Shown here: one piece after another, positions 52,846 through 62,208 of the stretch
Layout: every line of letters begins with the position of its first letter
Numbering within the stretch: the stretch's first letter is position 1
The notes under the pieces: generated by a model
Databases searched by the model: none
What the model was told of the DNA's origin: nothing
The model's input: the letters and a program-made list of their open reading frames with translations, nothing else
Made by a program: the position numbers and the translations under genes
DNA from: JBAXQQ01 sp037131695
GTDB taxonomy: Bacteria; Armatimonadota; Hebobacteria; CAIYQO01
Assembly (NCBI GenBank): GCA_964638715.1
Contig: CAZWZF010000016.1
Coordinates: forward strand, 33,099 to 97,098
DNA: 64,000 nt
Direction: 5' to 3'

Positions 52846-54651
52846 TTAGAAGAAACAATCGCCAGTTAACTCATCTTCTGTCGCTATATCGAGATTAAGT
52901 ATATGAAAATATGTCGCTATGCATGACGGGTCGATAAACTCAGTGAATGTCACTGTCTCGCGCGGGGCACCATGGCTCCATTCTCCCGCGGCTTCTACCA
53001 TTACACCAACTGTCACCTTCATGCCGTCAGGACGTATTGATGAATCTATCTCTGGTTCACCAATTGTAGTTGGGTCAATCACTATCCTGTGAAAATCATT
53101 ATATTTTTCAATAATCCCCGCGTTTTGGTCAGTACCAAGACAAAATAAGACCGGACCACGCATCAATGCTACTTTTCCTTCCTGTAGTTGATGTCCTTTT
53201 ACAAAACGCCATGTCATCGGCATATTAAGGGTGACGGTGTCACCGTCTTTCCAGACACGATTTAGATCATATACATTGATACCATCAGGTATGGCATAAT
53301 GATTTTTGCCGTTCACCGCTACTACAGCATTACTGCACCATCGCGGAATTCTCAATTTCATTGTAAAAGCTGAATCTTGTTCCATGTTAACAATAAATTT
53401 CACTAATCCAGAGTTTGGATAATCTGTTTCTTGGGTGATAGTCGCATAAGTATCTGAACCTATTGATAATTTAACCTTTGATGCAGTAAACATGTTCACA
53501 GCTATAACATTGTCTGAACACCGGTAATATACTTTTTGTGGCAGTTCTGCGATGATGCGGCGGAAATTGCCGGGACAACAGAAACCGTCCTGATTAAAAT
53601 AATCCCGTTTTCCTGTCAACGGAGTAAAGTACCGTATTTTTCGTCCTGTCGGATCCTGAGCAGCAAAAAGCGCATTGTAAATAGTACGTTCCATAATATC
53701 GCCATAACGCAAATCACCGTCGAGGCGCATCAGGCTATCCAACCAGCGCAACAGATAAGCAGTAACGCAGGCTTCCCCAATAGGACCCGCGCCATTTTGA
53801 GTATAAGAGAAATATTCACCATCTGACGCGGAACCTGCCACATTTAATCCGCCGCCTTTCCGCAGTAATTCTTTCCGCATGAATTGCGACATCTCCAACA
53901 ATGATAATTCTTTATCATGACGGTAAAGTTCTGTCTGGGCATAACAACGGGCAATCATCACATATACATGGGCAGGCCGGGTGTCAAATGTTTGTTTCCA
54001 TGTCCGCAGTGATGCACATTTAATTTCACCGGTATCATTGCCATGGCGAATATCAGCCGCAAAATTCAAATAACGATCATCACCAGTACATCTATAAAGA
54101 GTAATAAATGCTTCAGGTAGTCCGGCGGTGCATATTTCTTCGGGTTTATCATCTTTTGAAAATGTATCGACTACATAATCGCCAATCTCACAGGCATATT
54201 GCAGCGACTTCTCATTTCCGGTAACCATCCAATTTCTTGTCAGACCAAGGATAAGATATTCCTGGTCGTGCAACACCCAGTTATGGTGATTTTGATGCCT
54301 GTCTGGTTCCGGTTTAAATGTGCCGATATATCTGTCAGCATCACGACTCTTCATGATTCCATCAATCAGCAATGATGTTCTTTCAGCTACTTTTGAATCA
54401 TCAGTATATTCAGCAAACAGGCTTCCCGCGTCTATCACCTTGCCGATACCAACATAATGAAAACCGTCAGTAAATGGACGTGCATAAAACGGCTCAATAA
54501 AGTCATGGTCAATATCTATTGCCATGTAATTTTTATATATCAGGTCATCAATTCGTCGGCCAATTTCACCAGACAATTCCGTCTGATTAAGAGTAATCGG
54601 CTGTAATTTATCAGCAGATTTACCATTGTAAGCATTAATATTTGATTTCAT
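52846..54651 (-). CDS. GH127-type beta-L-arabinofuranosidase (DUF1680)
   Basis: 601 residues, near the family's usual 600-650. The (alpha/alpha)6 barrel signatures include HNWVLHDQEYLILGL, ICTAGLPEAFITLY, GEACVTAYLLRWLDSL (with E293 and C295, comparable to the ETC motif) and FCCPGNFRR (C358-C359), which together match the zinc-thiolate catalytic site of GH127. The enzyme would release beta-L-arabinofuranose from plant-type glycans in the cytoplasm. GGAG lies before the ATG. Its last five codons are antisense to a 14-codon fragment with its own ribosome binding site (52824-52868), so the C-terminus may have been altered by rearrangement. Confidence 0.87.
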   Translation of the reverse strand: MKSNINAYNGKSADKLQPITLNQTELSGEIGRRIDDLIYKNYMAIDIDHDFIEPFYARPFTDGFHYVGIGKVIDAGSLFAEYTDDSKVAERTSLLIDGIMKSRDADRYIGTFKPEPDRHQNHHNWVLHDQEYLILGLTRNWMVTGNEKSLQYACEIGDYVVDTFSKDDKPEEICTAGLPEAFITLYRCTGDDRYLNFAADIRHGNDTGEIKCASLRTWKQTFDTRPAHVYVMIARCYAQTELYRHDKELSLLEMSQFMRKELLRKGGGLNVAGSASDGEYFSYTQNGAGPIGEACVTAYLLRWLDSLMRLDGDLRYGDIMERTIYNALFAAQDPTGRKIRYFTPLTGKRDYFNQDGFCCPGNFRRIIAELPQKVYYRCSDNVIAVNMFTASKVKLSIGSDTYATITQETDYPNSGLVKFIVNMEQDSAFTMKLRIPRWCSNAVVAVNGKNHYAIPDGINVYDLNRVWKDGDTVTLNMPMTWRFVKGHQLQEGKVALMRGPVLFCLGTDQNAGIIEKYNDFHRIVIDPTTIGEPEIDSSIRPDGMKVTVGVMVEAAGEWSHGAPRETVTFTEFIDPSCIATYFHILNLDIATEDELTGDCFF

Positions 54652-54675
54652 AATAATTCTCCATCTCAGATAAAT

Positions 54676-54957
54676 TTAATTTATCCAGATAATTTCTGAT
54701 GCCTCGTTACCTATCATACCACTTACTGTAAAACCTTCACTATCATTGCCTTCATACACTGTTTCCACAATGTTCGCATCAATTCGCCTCTTTTCAACTG
54801 TTGGATACCAATCGTCAGGAATACCATAAATCTTCTTATCGTCCTTATAAAATGAAAACGGCAATTTCGACAGTGAAGAGAAATACCTGCCCGTCCAATT
54901 ACGGCTTTTCGCCATATCTGCCGGTGATGTTGCCGGGGTTACAAATGATTTATTCAT
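54676..54957 (-). pseudogene. Truncated duplicate of the GH36 gene at 45754-47748
   Basis: Starting at the ATG at 54957 (GAGAGGC upstream), the first ~75 codons closely follow the GH36 gene beginning at 47748 (shared SPADM-KSRNWTGRYFSS and KKIYGIPDDWYPT), then the frame departs after DANIVETVYEG and stops at 54676. The catalytic barrel is absent. It precedes the GH127 gene by 24 bases and may only supply translation signals to it now. Confidence 0.85.
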
Positions 54958-55068
54958 ATTGCCTCTCACTCAGATTTTTTTATCTAACGGATTGGTCTGA
55001 TTTGACGTATCAGGTCAGATATTTGTTCTTAATGATGATTTACTTTTATTCACTTCAATAATTAATAC

Positions 55069-55407
55069 CTATTCACCGCGCAATTCTTTCAAAGTCTTAT
55101 GCGCTTGCGGGACGCTAATCATGAATGCGGCTATCTCTTCGCAGGGATATACATCACATTCGGCGCAATTGGCAACTTTTTTAGTTACAGCACAGGCACG
55201 GATAGCACAGCCAGATTTCGCGTGGACGCATTTCCGACCATCCTTCATACAGCCATCGCACCAGACATCCGCCGATTGTATTTGTGGGTTAAACTGCTCG
55301 CGCCACTCCGAGGCAATCTCATCAATAGCCTTCACGTCACCCGCTTGGGTAGCCTTATAAGCATCACATTCCGAACATATCAGCCCGCAAGCAGCAATAA
55401 TTTTCAT
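55069..55407 (-). CDS. DUF3795 cysteine-rich protein
   Basis: 112 residues with GGAG upstream. Cysteines are arranged as CGLICSECDAY (N-terminus), WCDGCMKDGRKC, CAIRACA and NCAECDVYPCE, the pattern of DUF3795 proteins, which are thought to bind metal or Fe-S. They are widespread in anaerobes and of unknown function. It stands alone between the glycan cluster and the divergent dehydrogenase operon. Confidence 0.88.
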   Translation of the reverse strand: MKIIAACGLICSECDAYKATQAGDVKAIDEIASEWREQFNPQIQSADVWCDGCMKDGRKCVHAKSGCAIRACAVTKKVANCAECDVYPCEEIAAFMISVPQAHKTLKELRGE

Positions 55408-55553
55408 TTTTAGTCTCCAGTTATTATGATAAAGTAATTATAACAAGTCCATGATATCTCCAACAGTTATTAATTGAACTTTGATCATGAAATTTACGAA
55501 AAAAACAAAAAAATCTAATATCTATTCTGAGAGTTAAAAATTCTAATCATATA

Positions 55554-55584
55554 ATTTCGTGGTTTTTGTAAATTTCGTGGTTAA
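55554..55584. repeat. ATTTCGTGG short direct repeat
   Basis: AATTTCGTGGTTTTTG and AATTTCGTGGTTAAAT occur head to tail in the gap before the dehydrogenase operon; an inverted relative, TGAAATTTACGAAAA, is near 55488. Nothing else is visible in the 270-base gap. Confidence 0.55.
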
Positions 55585-55677
55585 ATATAATCATTTCAAA
55601 GTTTTTCATATTTTTTCTGCAAACTGGCAGGATATTGACTAAAAATGACAAAATTAGAAATATCCGAGTGAGGTATT

Positions 55678-56754
55678 TTGATGATTAGATATGCTGTTAT
55701 TGGTTGCGGCGTGATTGGCCCGGTGCATGCACAGGCTATTTCGCAGATACCAGAAGCACAATTAATGGCCGTTTGCGATGTTGATATTGCTCGCGCCCAG
55801 AAGGTTGCTGATGAATATAACGTTGCTGTTGTTATGGAAGATTACCGCCAAATTCTTGAACGCGATGACATAGATGCTATATGTATTTGCGTCCCCCACT
55901 ACCTTCACGCACAAATTGCCATAGAAGCCGCAGAAGCCGGCAAGCATATATTTTGCGAAAAACCGATGGCGATTGACCCGGAAGATATGGACAACATGAT
56001 TGATGCCGCCGACGATGCCGGTGTGCAATTGGGGATATGTTTCCAGCATCGTTTTGACCCGGTGATGATTGAACTGAAAAAGATGGTTGATGAAGGGAAA
56101 TTTGGTAAATTGCTGATGGGCAGTGCCCAGGTTATCTGCCTGCGCGACGAAGCCTATTACGCCAGTGAAGATTGGCGCGGCAAATGGGAAACCGAGGGTG
56201 GCGGCGTGCTGATAAATCAGGCCATCCATACCATCGACCTGATGATGTGGATATTCGGTGAAGCAGAATCAATAAGCGGAACATACAACACCTTGCGCTG
56301 GGACGAGATAATTGAAGTTGAAGATACCGCAGTGGGTGTGGTTGAATTTGAAAATGGTGCCATCGGACATATAAATGCCACTTCAGCATCAAATCTGAAT
56401 TGGGACACATCTTTCCACGTTTACGGTACTAAGGGAAGCGCGGTGGTAAATACCGGATTCCCTAACACGTTTACCAAGTTTGAAGTTGAAGGAATGGATG
56501 CCGCACCGCAGATAAATGACGAAGATTGCCCGACGGTCGGCAAGGCTTGCTACGGAAACAGTCATTACCACGCGATTAACGCATTCACACAGGCTTTGAT
56601 AACCAACACCCCCTATCCCATCGATGGCCATCAGGCGCGCCAGGCGGTAGAGGTAGTTTTGGGATTGTATAACTCCTGCGATGATGAAAGAAAAGTTTTA
56701 CTGCCATTATCTGAAGACGAACAGATGATGCTGGATTTAGAAGATAACGATTAA
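55678..56754 (+). CDS. Gfo/Idh/MocA family oxidoreductase
   Basis: 358 residues. The N-terminal Rossmann domain begins IRYAVIGCGVIGPVHA with the NAD(P)-binding GxGxxG, continues to AVCDVD, and includes ICVPHYLHAQIAIEA and the conserved FCEKPMA (EKP motif, about 94-100). The C-terminal alpha/beta domain has GGGVLINQAIHTIDLM, where the H and D are the usual catalytic pair. It oxidises or epimerises a sugar or inositol-type polyol in the cytoplasm. It starts a five-gene operon leading to tagaturonate enzymes. GAGG precedes the ATG. Confidence 0.92.
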   Translation: MMIRYAVIGCGVIGPVHAQAISQIPEAQLMAVCDVDIARAQKVADEYNVAVVMEDYRQILERDDIDAICICVPHYLHAQIAIEAAEAGKHIFCEKPMAIDPEDMDNMIDAADDAGVQLGICFQHRFDPVMIELKKMVDEGKFGKLLMGSAQVICLRDEAYYASEDWRGKWETEGGGVLINQAIHTIDLMMWIFGEAESISGTYNTLRWDEIIEVEDTAVGVVEFENGAIGHINATSASNLNWDTSFHVYGTKGSAVVNTGFPNTFTKFEVEGMDAAPQINDEDCPTVGKACYGNSHYHAINAFTQALITNTPYPIDGHQARQAVEVVLGLYNSCDDERKVLLPLSEDEQMMLDLEDND

Positions 56755-56772
56755 AAAAATCAGAGGTGAAAA

Positions 56773-57924
56773 ATGGACAAGGTACGAATTGGTATTGCCG
56801 GCGTTGGCGGAATGGGTTCATTCCATGCATCATATCTGCTTGAAGGGCAGATTAAAGATGTTGAATTAACCGCTGTATGCGATATCGACCCTGCGAAATT
56901 AACGAGATTTGCCAATCTTAAAACCTTCACATCATCCGCAGAGATGATACGTTCAGGTGAGATTGACCTGATTCTTGTCGCCACCCCGCATTATGACCAT
57001 ACCACCATTGGTATTGATGCCCTTGAACAGGGATTGCACGTGATAGTTGAAAAGCCAATTTCAGTACATAAAGCAGACGCTGAAAAGCTGATTGCCGCCC
57101 ACACTAATCCAAAGCAGATATTTGCAGCCATGTTCAACCAGCGTACCGACGGTAAATATATCAAGGCTCGCGAAGTAATTAAAAACGGCGAACTTGGTAA
57201 AATTACCCGCGTTAACTGGATTATCACCAACTGGTTTCGCACTGAAGCATATTATGCCAGCGGCGGATGGCGCGCAACCTGGGCTGGTGAAGGCGGCGGT
57301 GTGCTGATGAACCAGTGCCCACATAATCTTGACCTGCTGCAGTGGATTGTCGGAATGATGCCAAACAAAATGCGCGCATTCTGCCAGTTTGGACAATGGC
57401 ACAATATTGAAGTAGAAGACCAGGTGACCGCATATTTTGAATACGAAAACGGTGCGACCGGCGTATTCATCACCACCACCGGCGAGGCACCAGGAACAAA
57501 TCGGCTGGAAATCGTTGGCGAACGCGGAAAATTAGTAATTGATAACGATTTAAAGTTCTCCAGAACTGAATCTTCTGTTAGCGAATTCTGCAAAACATCG
57601 ACAGAAGGTTTTGCGTCTCCTGGTATTTGGGAAATTAATATTCCATTTAAATCAGGCCCGGCAGGCCAACACCAGGTAATAACCCAGAATGTCGTAAATG
57701 CCATCCTGAAAGATGAAACATTAATGTCGCCGGCAGAAGAAGGGATTCGCGGATTAGAACTTTGCAACGCGATGCTGCTGTCAACATTTACCGATAGCAC
57801 CGTGAGCCTGCCAATTGACCCGGTAGTTTACGAAAAAGAGTTGAAACAGCGTATAGCTACATCAACCTTTAAAAAAGAAGTAAAAGAAATCGGACCGGCA
57901 AATATGACTGATTCGTTTAGATGA
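56773..57924 (+). CDS. Second Gfo/Idh/MocA family oxidoreductase
   Basis: 383 residues. VRIGIAGVGGMGSFHA is the dinucleotide-binding start, VATPHYDHTTIGIDAL and VIVEKPISVH hold the EKP motif, and GGGVLMNQCPHNLDLLQW the catalytic histidine region. It is clearly related to the preceding gene but not a recent copy. The 18-base gap and a good ribosome binding site (AGAGGTG) suggest co-translation. The pair may catalyse consecutive steps on a hexuronate- or glycoside-derived intermediate. Substrate cannot be named. Confidence 0.92.
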   Translation: MDKVRIGIAGVGGMGSFHASYLLEGQIKDVELTAVCDIDPAKLTRFANLKTFTSSAEMIRSGEIDLILVATPHYDHTTIGIDALEQGLHVIVEKPISVHKADAEKLIAAHTNPKQIFAAMFNQRTDGKYIKAREVIKNGELGKITRVNWIITNWFRTEAYYASGGWRATWAGEGGGVLMNQCPHNLDLLQWIVGMMPNKMRAFCQFGQWHNIEVEDQVTAYFEYENGATGVFITTTGEAPGTNRLEIVGERGKLVIDNDLKFSRTESSVSEFCKTSTEGFASPGIWEINIPFKSGPAGQHQVITQNVVNAILKDETLMSPAEEGIRGLELCNAMLLSTFTDSTVSLPIDPVVYEKELKQRIATSTFKKEVKEIGPANMTDSFR

Positions 57925-58403
57925 AGAGAGAATAGAGAAATTGCAAATGGCAAATGGCAAATTGTTGAAAATCCGCATAGGTGATTAATAGGAATATGGG
58001 CTGAATAAGGGGACTGGCTTGAATACTGCAAATATCAGCATACTTTCAATCACCAGCAAACACAGTATTCGTGCTTGTACCAGGAAGGTGAGCGCTATTG
58101 GTATAAACGACTGGGGACAGGCAAAAATCCGGACTGCCATTAAACATATTACCGGGATTAAATTTACCGGATTTAACCCAGTCCCCTGCATTATGCAGAA
58201 GAATGAAGAGAGAATAATTGCAAATGGCAAATTAAACAGGTTCTTGCAAAACCTAATTTTTCATTGTTCCACATTGAAATTTTGAGTATAAATCAGGGAC
58301 TGACACCGAGTGGCGAAGCCATGAAGGTGTCTGTCCCATCGGGGTGTCGCCAGGTTTTGCAAGAGCCTGAATAACCGGATAAATATATAAAAGGGGAAAA
58401 CCG
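57923..58403. repeat. Repeat-mosaic intergenic region
   Basis: The 479-base gap holds no convincing gene. It contains a direct repeat GAAGAGAGAATA...CAAATGGCAAA (57923 and 58205), an inverted pair GGGGACTGG/CCAGTCCCC (58009-58017 and 58178-58186), an inverted pair around AGGTTCTTGCAAAACCT (58238-58254) and AGGTTTTGCAAGAGCCT (58352-58368), and a hairpin GGGACTGACACC/GGTGTCTGTCCC (58296-58337). It looks like layered insertion of small palindromic elements. Confidence 0.75.
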
Positions 58404-59276
58404 ATGGTTTACTTTACTGGTTTTGCAGATGAAGCCGGGTCTGATCTTGATACCCAGATTGCCGCCACTAAGGCATTGGGTTGGGAATTTATCGAATCCC
58501 GCAATATAGAAGGCAAAAATATTCATGACATCAGCGATGAAGCTTTTGATATTGTAGTCGGTAAATTGCAGGATTCCGGCGTAAAAATTAACTGTTTCGG
58601 TTCTGCCATTGCCAACTGGGGGAAATCAGTGGCTGACCCGTTTGAAATCACCCTGGAAGAAATGAATCGGGCAATTCCGCGCATGCAGCGCCTGGATTGC
58701 AAATTAGTTCGTATCATGAGCTACAAAGTAATCGGCAATGCTGCGACTGACGATCAGATGGAAGAAGAGCGATTTAAACGTCTACGTGAAATGCTGGCAA
58801 TCTTCACCGATGCCGGTATTACCCCGGTACATGAAAATTGCATGAATTACGGCGGTATGGGATGGCAATATACTTTAAAGATGGTAGAGAATGTCCCCGG
58901 CCTAAAGCTGGTATATGATACCGGTAATCCTATCTTCACCCCTGACTACATAAAAGGCGAACCATACAACATGCAATCGGCATGGGAATTTTATAAGAAT
59001 GTAAAAGAACATATCGCCTATATCCATATTAAAGATGGCGTATGGGACAAAGAAAATTCAAAATCTATATTTACCTTCCCCGGCAAAGGTGACGGAGATG
59101 TGGTAAAAATCGTCAATGACCTGGTTACATCAGGTTACTATGGCGGGTTCTCTATGGAGCCGCACATGGCAGTAGTTTTCCACGATGATAAAGTTCAATC
59201 AGAATCCGAAATAAGATTCAACAACTATGTTGAATACGGCAAAAGATTCATGAAAATAGTAGAGGACGCGAAATAA
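58404..59276 (+). CDS. Sugar phosphate isomerase/epimerase family TIM-barrel protein
   Basis: 290 residues of the xylose-isomerase-like AP-endonuclease-2 fold (PF01261). Metal-ligand type motifs are VHENC (about 151-155), LVYDTGNP (173-180), YIHIKDG (about 211-217) and the late SMEPH (about 250-254). Enzymes of this fold epimerise or isomerise keto-sugars, inosose or tagatose-type compounds. AAAGGGG precedes the ATG. The next gene starts two bases after its stop, so it belongs with the tagaturonate enzymes. Confidence 0.88.
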   Translation: MVYFTGFADEAGSDLDTQIAATKALGWEFIESRNIEGKNIHDISDEAFDIVVGKLQDSGVKINCFGSAIANWGKSVADPFEITLEEMNRAIPRMQRLDCKLVRIMSYKVIGNAATDDQMEEERFKRLREMLAIFTDAGITPVHENCMNYGGMGWQYTLKMVENVPGLKLVYDTGNPIFTPDYIKGEPYNMQSAWEFYKNVKEHIAYIHIKDGVWDKENSKSIFTFPGKGDGDVVKIVNDLVTSGYYGGFSMEPHMAVVFHDDKVQSESEIRFNNYVEYGKRFMKIVEDAK

Positions 59277-59278
59277 TA

Positions 59279-60532
59279 ATGATAAAATTACCCAAATATT
59301 CAATCGGCACTGGTGATAGGTTTGCCCACCAGGGTGCAGCACAACTGAAAGCCTGCATCATGGCGGCAGAACTTGGTGTGGATGTTACACCGGTTTGGAA
59401 TAAATCATACCGCGAGCACACGATTGTTGGTTCGGTTCCGGCTGATACCCGCAAAGCAGCAAACGCCGCGGTGGCAAAAACCGGCTGGAATAAGCCATAT
59501 TTCGTCGATGCCGATCATATTAATATCAGCAACGTTGACCACTTTATGGATTCAAGCGACTTTTTCACCCTTGATGTCGCTCAATATATCGGTCAAAAAG
59601 CAGCAGAAGCTGAATTAAACACCTTCATCACAGAAGCTGAAAAATTATGCGGCGACATAAAGCTGAAATATATTGATGCGCCTATCGCGATAACCAGCGA
59701 ATTAGTTCGTGAAGTGGCAGAAAAATATCTACAGGCGATTATTGAAGCGGCAAAGATTTACGCGAAAATAGTTGACGCGAAAGGCGCAGGGAATTTCGTA
59801 ACCGAAGTTTCCATGGACGAAACCGCCGCACCGCAGACCCCGGCAGAAATGCTGATAATCCTCTTTGCCATCGCTCGCGCCGGCATCCCCGCGCAGACAA
59901 TCGCCCCAAAATTCAGCGGTGAATTTCATAAAGGTGTCGATTATGTCGGCGACCCATTAGCATTTGCCAAAGAGTTTTACTCCGATGTCGCAGTGGTTGA
60001 ATATGCCGTGAAAAACTTTGGACTGCCGCAAAACCTGAAACTAAGCGTTCACTCTGGCAGCGACAAGTTCTCTATCTATGGACACATCAATGCCGCATTG
60101 AAAGCATTTGACGCTGGTGTTCACCTGAAAACCGCAGGCACCACCTGGCTGGAAGAGCTGATAGGACTGGCAGAAGTTGGCGGAGAAGGCCTGGAAATAG
60201 CCAAGGAAGTTTATAGCCAATCATTTAACCGCTATGATGAAATGTGTGCGCCATACGCCGCAGTAATTCATATCGAACGCGAAAAACTGCCAAAACCAGC
60301 AGATGTAAACAAATGGTCATCCAACGATTTTGCCGCCGCACTTCGCCATATCCAATCAGAACCGCGTTTTAATATCTACCTGCGCCAGTTATTGCATGTA
60401 GGATATAAAGTCGCCGCTGAGATGGGTGACCGCTATATCAATGCATTGGAAAAATACGAAGAAACCATCGGTGAACAGGTGACAGAAAATATCTATACCC
60501 GACATCTGAAACCGGTTTTTATTAATAAATAA
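59279..60532 (+). CDS. uxaE: Tagaturonate epimerase family protein (UxaE)
   Basis: 417 residues. Sequence character (KYSIGTGDRFAHQGAAQLKA at the start, VDADHINISNVDHFM, SVHSGSDKFSIYG) is that of UxaE, a TIM-barrel metal enzyme that interconverts D-tagaturonate and D-fructuronate, found in bacteria such as Thermotoga. Histidines and acids in DADHIN and HSGSDKF are probably metal and substrate ligands. Its position between a sugar isomerase and tagaturonate reductase supports the call. It would let the cell process galacturonate- and glucuronate-derived ketouronates through a single reductase. Confidence 0.85.
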   Translation: MIKLPKYSIGTGDRFAHQGAAQLKACIMAAELGVDVTPVWNKSYREHTIVGSVPADTRKAANAAVAKTGWNKPYFVDADHINISNVDHFMDSSDFFTLDVAQYIGQKAAEAELNTFITEAEKLCGDIKLKYIDAPIAITSELVREVAEKYLQAIIEAAKIYAKIVDAKGAGNFVTEVSMDETAAPQTPAEMLIILFAIARAGIPAQTIAPKFSGEFHKGVDYVGDPLAFAKEFYSDVAVVEYAVKNFGLPQNLKLSVHSGSDKFSIYGHINAALKAFDAGVHLKTAGTTWLEELIGLAEVGGEGLEIAKEVYSQSFNRYDEMCAPYAAVIHIEREKLPKPADVNKWSSNDFAAALRHIQSEPRFNIYLRQLLHVGYKVAAEMGDRYINALEKYEETIGEQVTENIYTRHLKPVFINK

Positions 60533-60544
60533 TTTGAGGACAAT

Positions 60545-62026
60545 ATGAATAAACTGAGTAAAAAAATGGCAGCAGTTAATGAATATCCTGAGCGGATTTT
60601 ACAATTTGGCGAAGGTAATTTTCTGCGCGCATTCGTCGACTGGATGGTAAACGGCATGAATAATGCCGGTAAATTTGGCGGCAAGGTCGTGGTGGTACAG
60701 CCTATTCCGCAGGGACTTGTCGATACACTTAACGAACAGGACGGGTTGTATACTCTTATCCTGCGCGGCATCCAGAGCGGCGAAGTAATTGATCAGCGCG
60801 AAGTGATGACCGCGGTCAGTCGCGGGATAAACCCCTATACTGAATGGCAGGAATATCTAAATACTGCGATAAATCCTGATATGCGCTTTGTTATTTCAAA
60901 TTCGACAGAAGCCGGCATTGCATTTATTGAGGAAACTCAGCCAACGACTGATTGTCCCACCTCTTTCCCCGCGAAATTAACCGCCTGGCTATTTGCCCGC
61001 TACCAGCATTTTAACGGTGCAAAAGACAAGGGGATGATTATTCTTCCCTGCGAATTAATTGACCGCAACGGTGACAAGCTTTATAACTGTGTGTTGAAAT
61101 ATGCTGAATTGTGGAACCTTAACGCTGGATTCACCACCTGGCTGAATGATTCCTGCGCATTTATGGTCACTCTGGTCGACCGCATTGTTACCGGCTATCC
61201 GCGCGAAGAAGCGGAAACTCTGTGCGCGGAACTCGGTTACCAAGACAACCTGTTGGATACCGGAGAAATATTCCACCTGTGGGTGATTGAAGGCCCGGAA
61301 TATGTTAAAAATGAATTGCCGTTAACCGAATGCGGATTTAATGTAATATGGACCAACAACCTGGAGCCATACCGCACCCGCAAAGTACGCATATTGAATG
61401 GCGCGCACACCATGACGGTGCCAGCGGCATACCTTGCTGGCGTTGAAACCGTGCGAGACAGCGTAGAAGACGGGTTAATCAGCGAATACATGAAGAAAGG
61501 AATATTCACCGAGATTATTCCAACTCTTGATTTGCCGGAAGATGAGAAAGCGCAATTTGCCGAAGATGTGCTGGAGCGGTTCCGCAACCCATTCATCCGC
61601 CACCTGCTGCTGTCTATCGCGCTCAACTCGGTGTCAAAATATTCCGTGCGGGTTTTGCCGTCATTATTGGAATATCAAAAGAGAACCGGAAAAATCCCGG
61701 CGGCTTTAGCATTTGGATTATCAGCTTTATTCTGCCTGTACCAGGGTACAGAAGTAGAAAACGGCGCATTAAAATGCCAGCGCGCCGGTGCCGAATATTT
61801 CATAAAAGATGATCTGGACATTCTCGTTGAGTTCAGTGAAGCCTGGAAGAAATTCTATGCAGACCAGGATGCCGACACATTTTGCCGACGATTGATGTCA
61901 AAAACAAAATGGTGGGGTATCGACTTGACGCAAGTGCCGGGATTGCTGGAAACCGTTGCCAGCGGTATGTATGAAATAAAACAGGACGGCATGCGCCAGG
62001 CGCTGACCACATTACTGCGGGAATAA
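60545..62026 (+). CDS. uxaB: Tagaturonate reductase (altronate oxidoreductase)
   Basis: 493 residues, normal for UxaB in the long-chain mannitol dehydrogenase family. ERILQFGEGNFLRAFVDWM (15-33) is the NAD-binding start, FVISNSTEAGIAF the Rossmann end, and NGAHTMTVPAAYLAG the conserved lysine-less substrate block near residue 297. It reduces D-tagaturonate to D-altronate with NADH in galacturonate catabolism. It ends the five-gene operon; a terminator-like hairpin follows at 62054. uxaA, uxaC and kdgK are not in the window. Confidence 0.92.
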   Translation: MNKLSKKMAAVNEYPERILQFGEGNFLRAFVDWMVNGMNNAGKFGGKVVVVQPIPQGLVDTLNEQDGLYTLILRGIQSGEVIDQREVMTAVSRGINPYTEWQEYLNTAINPDMRFVISNSTEAGIAFIEETQPTTDCPTSFPAKLTAWLFARYQHFNGAKDKGMIILPCELIDRNGDKLYNCVLKYAELWNLNAGFTTWLNDSCAFMVTLVDRIVTGYPREEAETLCAELGYQDNLLDTGEIFHLWVIEGPEYVKNELPLTECGFNVIWTNNLEPYRTRKVRILNGAHTMTVPAAYLAGVETVRDSVEDGLISEYMKKGIFTEIIPTLDLPEDEKAQFAEDVLERFRNPFIRHLLLSIALNSVSKYSVRVLPSLLEYQKRTGKIPAALAFGLSALFCLYQGTEVENGALKCQRAGAEYFIKDDLDILVEFSEAWKKFYADQDADTFCRRLMSKTKWWGIDLTQVPGLLETVASGMYEIKQDGMRQALTTLLRE

Positions 62027-62053
62027 AATGGGGGAATAGGGGAAAGAGGTGTT

Positions 62054-62083
62054 ATTGCAGGGTTAGCAACCTAATCCTGCAAT
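62054..62083 (+). terminator. Hairpin after uxaB
   Basis: ATTGCAGGGTTAG-CAAC-CTAATCCTGCAAT, a 13-bp stem with one G-T pair and a 4-base loop. The tail (TCGCATTATTATTATAA) is T-rich but not a full U-run. Confidence 0.6.
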
Positions 62084-62208
62084 TCGCATTATTATTATAA
62101 TGTATCACGGGCAGTATGCTGATGGTACATTTTTTTACTTTACATTAGATGAAGTTACATAATAGAGAAATATTTCGTAATGAAGGCTTTAAAAAAATAT
62201 TTAATCAT

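Noticed and set aside
58019..58285. An 88-codon frame in the repeat-mosaic region.
   Set aside because: It consists mostly of palindromic repeat sequence, has no ribosome binding site and matches no family I know.
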